Shown here: one piece after another, positions 13,312 to 16,798 of the stretch
How positions within the stretch are numbered: the first letter of the stretch is position 1
How the letters are laid out: every line of letters begins with the position of its first letter
NCBI GenBank assembly: GCA_013139935.1
Contig: WSZX01000324.1
Location: 1 to 16,798, forward strand
Source: Ardenticatenales bacterium
GTDB lineage: Bacteria; Chloroflexota; Anaerolineae; Promineifilales; UBA4811
DNA length: 16,798 bases
Direction: 5' to 3'
Made by a program: the position numbers and the translations under genes
The notes under the pieces: generated by a model
What the model was told of the DNA's origin: nothing
The model's database searches: none
What the model saw: the letters and a program-made list of their open reading frames with translations, nothing else

Positions 13312-13331
13312 ACACCGCCGTGTTTCGGTGT
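13312..13331. repeat. Inverted repeat ACACCG-CCGTGTTT-CGGTGT between convergent genes
   Basis: Six-base perfect arms (13312-13317, 13326-13331) between the pilin stop and the CoA-transferase stop. A bidirectional terminator is possible, but there is no T-tract on either side. Confidence 0.3.
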
Positions 13332-13378
13332 GGCATGATCTACTGCCAAGCTGGACACTCGCGCCCTACGGCCGTGAG

Positions 13379-14509
13379 CTACACCACGCCCTCCTTCCGC
13401 AGCTCATCCACCTCGGCCGGATTGTACCCCAAATCGGCCAGCACCGCGGCCGTGTGCTGGCCCAGTGAGGGGGCCGGGGCGGCGGTCCGGCTCTCTTGGG
13501 CAGAGAGGAGCACGGGGGGAAGCATACCCTCCGTGGTCAGCATCTTGAGCGCCTGCACTGGCGCAGATGCCAACGCCTCCTCCACTGTATAGACCGGCTC
13601 GCAGCAAGCGTCCACACCCGCCAATGTCTCCATCCACTCGTGGCGGGTGCGGCCGCGAAAGAGCTCACACAGCTCCTCGTAGGTCGCCTGACCGCGCACG
13701 GCCGGGGTGAACGCCTCCCCCTCCAGATCATCCCGCCCGACCGCCTGGCAGAAAGCAGCCCAGAACTCTGCCTCCAATGCTGCCAGGGTGACGAATTTCC
13801 CATCCCGGGTCTCGTAGACCTGGTAGCAGACGAGCCCACCGGTCAGGTGGCTGCCGCCCCGTTCCATCGGTTGCCCCCCCATGTGGCCGGCGACTGCCAG
13901 CGGCAGGCACGAGAGCGCCCCTCCCAGGAGCGAGCCGTCCACCCGCTGCCCCTGCCCGGTCCGTTCCCGCTCCAATAGGGCCGCCAGGATGCCGATTGCC
14001 GCCCACAGCGCGCCCGCCAGGTCACCCACCGGCGCGCCGGGGATCGTGGGCGGCCCATCCCGCTGCCCGGTCAAGTTCAAAAGCCCCGCCAGCCCGACAT
14101 AATTCAGGTCGTGGCCCGCCCTGGCCCGGTAGGGCCCCTCGAGTCCGTAACCGGAGAGCGAGCAGTAAACCAGACCGGCCTGGGTCCGAGCTAGTGTGTC
14201 ATAGTCCAGACCCAGCCGTTCCATCACCCCGGGGCGAAAGCTCTCCAAAAGCACGTCCGCCGTCTCGACCAGTTGCAGCAGCACAGACCGCCCCTGCTCT
14301 GATTTGAGGTTGAGGGTCAGGCTCTGTTTGCCCCGGTTGAGGGAGCGAAAGAGTAGACCGTCGCCCCCCTCGGAGGCCAACGGTGGCACGTAACGCAACC
14401 AGTCCCCGCGGCCAGGCCGCTCTATCTTGATCACCTCAGCGCCAAAGTCGGCCAGGATGCGGGAGCAATAGGGGCCGGGAAAGAGCCGGGAGAGATCGAG
14501 CACGCGCAT
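13379..14509 (-). CDS. CaiB/BaiF family (class III) CoA-transferase
   Basis: 376 residues, ATG at 14509. The family core is complete: VLDLSRLFPGPYCSRILADF at the N-terminus, GAEVIKIERPGRGD (23-36), LNRGKQSLTLNL, DVLLESFRPGVMERLGLDY, and AGHDLNY with D134, the Asp that forms the aspartyl-CoA thioester in this family. It then has SLLGGALSCLPLA and a C-terminal SLGQHTAAVLADLGY. It moves CoA between an acyl-CoA donor and a carboxylic acid, or acts as an alpha-methylacyl-CoA racemase-type member; the substrate cannot be told. It starts 1 base after the stop of the enoyl-CoA hydratase gene, so the two are co-transcribed and probably translationally coupled, since no separate ribosome-binding site is clear. 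The pair suggests catabolism of a fatty, branched or aromatic acid. Confidence 0.95.
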   Translation of the reverse strand: MRVLDLSRLFPGPYCSRILADFGAEVIKIERPGRGDWLRYVPPLASEGGDGLLFRSLNRGKQSLTLNLKSEQGRSVLLQLVETADVLLESFRPGVMERLGLDYDTLARTQAGLVYCSLSGYGLEGPYRARAGHDLNYVGLAGLLNLTGQRDGPPTIPGAPVGDLAGALWAAIGILAALLERERTGQGQRVDGSLLGGALSCLPLAVAGHMGGQPMERGGSHLTGGLVCYQVYETRDGKFVTLAALEAEFWAAFCQAVGRDDLEGEAFTPAVRGQATYEELCELFRGRTRHEWMETLAGVDACCEPVYTVEEALASAPVQALKMLTTEGMLPPVLLSAQESRTAAPAPSLGQHTAAVLADLGYNPAEVDELRKEGVV

Positions 14510-14510
14510 C

Positions 14511-15311
14511 TTATCGGCCCGTGAACTCGGGTTTGCGCTTCTGGAAAAAGGCTGTCAGCCCCTCGGCCGCGTCCCCGGTCTGGGCAATGAGGGAAATCAT
14601 CATCGCTTCCCAGTGCAGGGCGTCGCGGAAGGTGCCGTGGAGCGCTCGCCGCATCCCCAGTTTAATGGCGCCGATCGACAAGGTCGGCCCGGCTGCCAGG
14701 CGTTCAGCCCACTCGCGGGCGGTGTCCATCAGGTCGCCGTCCGGCACGGCGCGATTCGCCAGGCCGATTTCGGCCGCCTCTGGACCATGGATTCGGTCGC
14801 CAAAGAAAGCCAGTTCGTTCGCCTTGCGGAGCCCCACCAGCCTGGGCAGCAGAAAAGTGCTACCCATATCCAGCACCATGCCAATGTTGACATAGCCCAG
14901 AGACAGATAGGCCGACTCGGCGATCAGCACCAGGTCGCAGACCAGGGCCAAGCTGCACCCACCGCCAACTGCCGGGCCATTGACGGCCGCCAGCCACGGC
15001 TTTTCCATCTCGGCGATGTCGGCCAGAAGATCGTTCATTGCCATCACCGCCCCGCGCACTCCCATGCCGCCGTGGCCGAGCGTCTGCCCGGTTCCTCCCA
15101 GCAGGTTGGCCCCGGAGCAAAACCCCCGCCCGGCGCCGGTGAGCAGCACCGCCCGCACGTTGGGGTCACGTCGCAGGTCTCTGGTTATCCCCTGAAAGTG
15201 ACCGACCATATCGTAGGTGAGAGCATTGAGGGTCTCGGGTTGGTTGAGTGTGATGGTGGCAATGCCGTTCAGTTTCTCATAGAGGATGGCGCCCTCCAAT
15301 TCCTCGGTCAT
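14511..15311 (-). CDS. Enoyl-CoA hydratase/isomerase family protein (crotonase fold)
   Basis: 266 residues, ATG at 15311 with AAGGAG 7 bases upstream. Oxyanion-hole segments are present: GRGFCSGANL (61-70) and NGPAVGGGCSLALVCDL (111-127). Gap-free alignment by eye to classic mitochondrial hydratase puts Ser120 and Tyr140 where the two catalytic Glu residues should be. Instead D148 lies in IGMVLDMGSTFLLPRLVG, as in PaaG-like isomerases that use a single Asp. It is therefore more likely an enoyl-CoA isomerase or a PaaG-type enzyme than a plain hydratase. It lies 1 base before the CoA-transferase and about 200 bp after the truncated monooxygenase, all on the same strand. It acts on acyl-CoA thioesters in the cytoplasm; the substrate is unknown. 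Confidence 0.93.
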   Translation of the reverse strand: MTEELEGAILYEKLNGIATITLNQPETLNALTYDMVGHFQGITRDLRRDPNVRAVLLTGAGRGFCSGANLLGGTGQTLGHGGMGVRGAVMAMNDLLADIAEMEKPWLAAVNGPAVGGGCSLALVCDLVLIAESAYLSLGYVNIGMVLDMGSTFLLPRLVGLRKANELAFFGDRIHGPEAAEIGLANRAVPDGDLMDTAREWAERLAAGPTLSIGAIKLGMRRALHGTFRDALHWEAMMISLIAQTGDAAEGLTAFFQKRKPEFTGR

Positions 15312-15427
15312 CGAATACTCCTTGTGATGCTATTGGGAACCGTACGATTGTCGCGTCATCGATTCTGGGCCATTCGGGTCATTCGTGATAGAGGTGCACC
15401 CGGGGAAGAATCGGAATCACCGAGGCC

Positions 15428-15456
15428 GGAGCGGACATGGCCGCGAGGGCCGCTCC
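15428..15456 (-). repeat. Inverted repeat GGAGCGG/CCGCTCC between monooxygenase and hydratase genes
   Basis: Seven-base perfect arms (15428-15434, 15450-15456) with a 15-base loop, about 50 bp after the monooxygenase stop. It could be a terminator without a T-tract or a processing site in the transcript. Confidence 0.3.
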
Positions 15457-15508
15457 CGCACGGCGACGCCCCTGAGTGGAATCCTCTTCCGCTCGTCCTA
15501 CCGTCGTG

Positions 15509-16273
15509 CTATGCCGCCAGCCGGTCGCGGATCATAGCCGCCTCCCGCACCATGCCGTCGATGACTGCGTACACCGGTTTGGTCTCGGAGATGATGCCTA
15601 TACTCTGGCTGCAAGCGATGACGCCGGCGTCGACCTCCCCGTGCTGATACATCCGTTTCGTCTCTGTTCCCGCCACAAGGGCCAGGATCTCCCTCATGTC
15701 AGCCTGGCTGGATTCCAGCTCGGCCACTTTGAGGGCAGCCGGGTTCTTCCAAGCGCGCAGCGTGTTGTGGAGGGAACCGAGAATGGGCAGGGTGTCCAGC
15801 TCGGTGGCTGCCGCCAGTGCCTCTTTCAGGTTCTGATGGATGGGGCATTCTTCAGTGACCAGCAGCCGGGTGCCGATGGTGACCCCATCCGCGCCCAGGG
15901 CGAGCGCTGCCAGCAATCCCCGGCCATCAGCGATTCCCCCGGCCGCCAGTATCGGCACCTCCAGCGCGTCGGCCGCGCGCGGTGCGAGGATCATGGTCGA
16001 CAGGCCGTACTCTCCGATGTGGCCGCCCCCTTCGCTGCCAAAGAGGGTCACTGCGTCGACGCCGGCCTCTTGCGCGCTGAGGGCGTGGCGCACGCTGACG
16101 CATTTGTGCATCGTCTTGACCCCGGCCGCTTTGAGGAGCTCCAGCAGATCCTCTGGCGGCCGGTGGCCGCTGGTCTCGACGACCGGCACGTCCTCTTGCA
16201 GGATGACTTCCACGTAGAGATCGTTGTCAATCGGCCGCAGGGCCGGAAAAAGGCTCAAGTTGACACCAAAAGG
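15509..16273 (-). pseudogene. Nitronate monooxygenase (2-nitropropane dioxygenase family), N-terminus missing
   Basis: From about 16273 to the stop at 15509 the frame reads PFGVNLSLFPALRP, then VPVVETSGHRPPEDL, GVKTMHKCVSVRHAL, AGVDAVTLFGSEGGGHIGEY, VPILAAGGIADGRGLLAALA and LGADGVTIGTRLLVTEECP. These are the FMN-binding and active-site segments of the NMO family, including the His in GGGHIGE. About 254 residues of the usual 310-330 remain. The first 60-70, with the GGMAGxA-type flavin loop, are absent. The frame stays open up to 16432 but the added residues are the aminotransferase read in the wrong frame. The family oxidises alkyl nitronates or, in many members, has an unknown flavin-dependent role. 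Truncation at a junction makes this copy non-functional as sequenced. Confidence 0.85.
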
Positions 16274-16798
16274 GCTGGCAGTAATCGATGTATTGCTCAA
16301 TATCCATGCCCGCAGGAGCGTCATAAGCGGTAGGGAAAGGTGCCTTGAGAACGCCCCCCTTCCAGGCTTCCATATAGCGCGTTGACTCGGCACTGTAGCC
16401 ATTGACCATTTTGGTGCCCAAACCCATGCCATGAAAGCATTTGTCGAAGGAGATGATAAACCGTGCTTTTCTGGCGCACAGTGCCATATGAATCGCCGCT
16501 TCAGCGGCTTCGGTACCCGATACTTCGTAGTTCAATCGCGTGTGGTGGCCGTAAGGTGTCATCGGCAATAGCTTTTCGGCCAGCTCATAACGCAGCGGGT
16601 GCTCGTAAATGAAACCGTATTGCCTCATGGCAGCGGTAACGGCATCAATAATTTCCGGGTTGGCATTGCCCAAGGGATTGGAAGCCCAGCCGCATTGGAA
16701 ATCGATATAACGGTTGCCGTCGACATCGTATAAAAAGTCACCTTCAGCCTTGGTGAATATCGTTTGTGGTGGCTTTTCGTTGAAACCGGCTTGTTTGG
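16227..16798 (-). pseudogene. Class III aminotransferase, both ends missing, joined out of frame to the monooxygenase
   Basis: On the minus strand the frame is open from the window edge to a stop at 16227. It reads FTKAEGDFLYDVDGNRYIDF, then GWASNPLGNANPEI, FIYEHPLRYELAEKLLPM, YEVSGTEAAEAAIHMA, FDKCFHGMGLGTKMVNG and APFPTAYDAP, ending EQYIDYC at about 16278. These are the N-terminal half segments of PLP-dependent class III aminotransferases (4-aminobutyrate/acetylornithine type): G-T-E-A, F-H-G, and the P-x-P-x-x-Y turn. The second half, with the PLP lysine, is absent. The last 16 residues come from the monooxygenase read in another frame. Hand counts give about 47-53% GC in the last three lines against about 70% in a line of the monooxygenase, so its origin differs from its neighbours. 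Confidence 0.85.

Noticed and set aside
13496..15647. Long plus-strand open frames over the CoA-transferase/hydratase block (e.g. 13496-13978, 14613-15647)
   Set aside because: They are antisense to genes with clear family motifs and show no motifs themselves; open because of high GC.
15476..16333. Long plus-strand open frame over the monooxygenase
   Set aside because: Antisense shadow of the truncated monooxygenase; no recognisable protein features.

Overview
The window reads as about 16.8 kb of a GC-rich (roughly 60% by eye) bacterial chromosome, probably a metagenomic contig from an environmental Chloroflexota (Anaerolineae/Caldilineae-like). That placement is an inference. It rests on secreted proteins with Thr-Pro linkers and a 'FLPLV' stretch, a receiver-first histidine kinase, a lone Flp-type pilin, a DUF4405-like membrane protein and long non-coding gaps. 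No ribosomal RNA, complete tRNA, CRISPR array or intact transposase was seen.

Layout. 1-433 is the C-terminal end of a secreted protein. 434-1843 is a gene-free stretch with two copies of a composite repeat, one carrying four tandem units of 46-47 bp. 1844-4553 is a signalling cluster: an OmpR-type response regulator, a single-domain receiver protein preceded by a possibly structured 5' leader, and, convergent to them, a receiver-histidine kinase whose ATP-binding domain looks degenerate. 4838-6453 (minus) is a two-gene lipid operon, a YegS/DagK-like lipid kinase overlapping a PlsC-type acyltransferase by 4 bp. 6835-7113 is a small secreted Thr-Pro protein. 7322-9270 (minus) pairs a DEDDh exonuclease with a 436-residue protein that I do not recognise by name but which carries a nucleotidyltransferase-like GS-x11-DxD motif. 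9602-11336 is a two-gene module (internally duplicated His-rich membrane protein plus a membrane-anchored repeat protein) closed by a strong intrinsic terminator. 11337-12242 is mostly decayed DNA with a radical-SAM pseudogene. 12243-13253 holds a small membrane-anchored protein, a tRNA T-arm-like remnant and a 49-residue Flp-type pilin. 13379-16273 (minus) is an acyl-CoA block: CaiB/BaiF CoA-transferase, enoyl-CoA hydratase/isomerase and a nitronate monooxygenase lacking its N-terminus.

At about 16273-16280 the monooxygenase is joined out of frame to a truncated class III aminotransferase of clearly lower GC. This is either an assembly chimera or a real recombination/deletion junction. Everything to the right of it should be treated with caution.

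How the genes may work together: the DagK and PlsC proteins both act on phospholipid precursors. The exonuclease/nucleotidyltransferase pair suggests 3'-end nucleic acid metabolism. The 9602-11272 pair suggests a membrane b-type cytochrome with an extracytoplasmic partner. The CoA-transferase and hydratase would activate and process an acyl-CoA. Each of these is inference from family and adjacency. The most unusual items are the exonuclease/nucleotidyltransferase operon, the leader at 2660-2940 with mutually exclusive helices, the degenerate kinase, the composite intergenic repeat and the chimeric junction.
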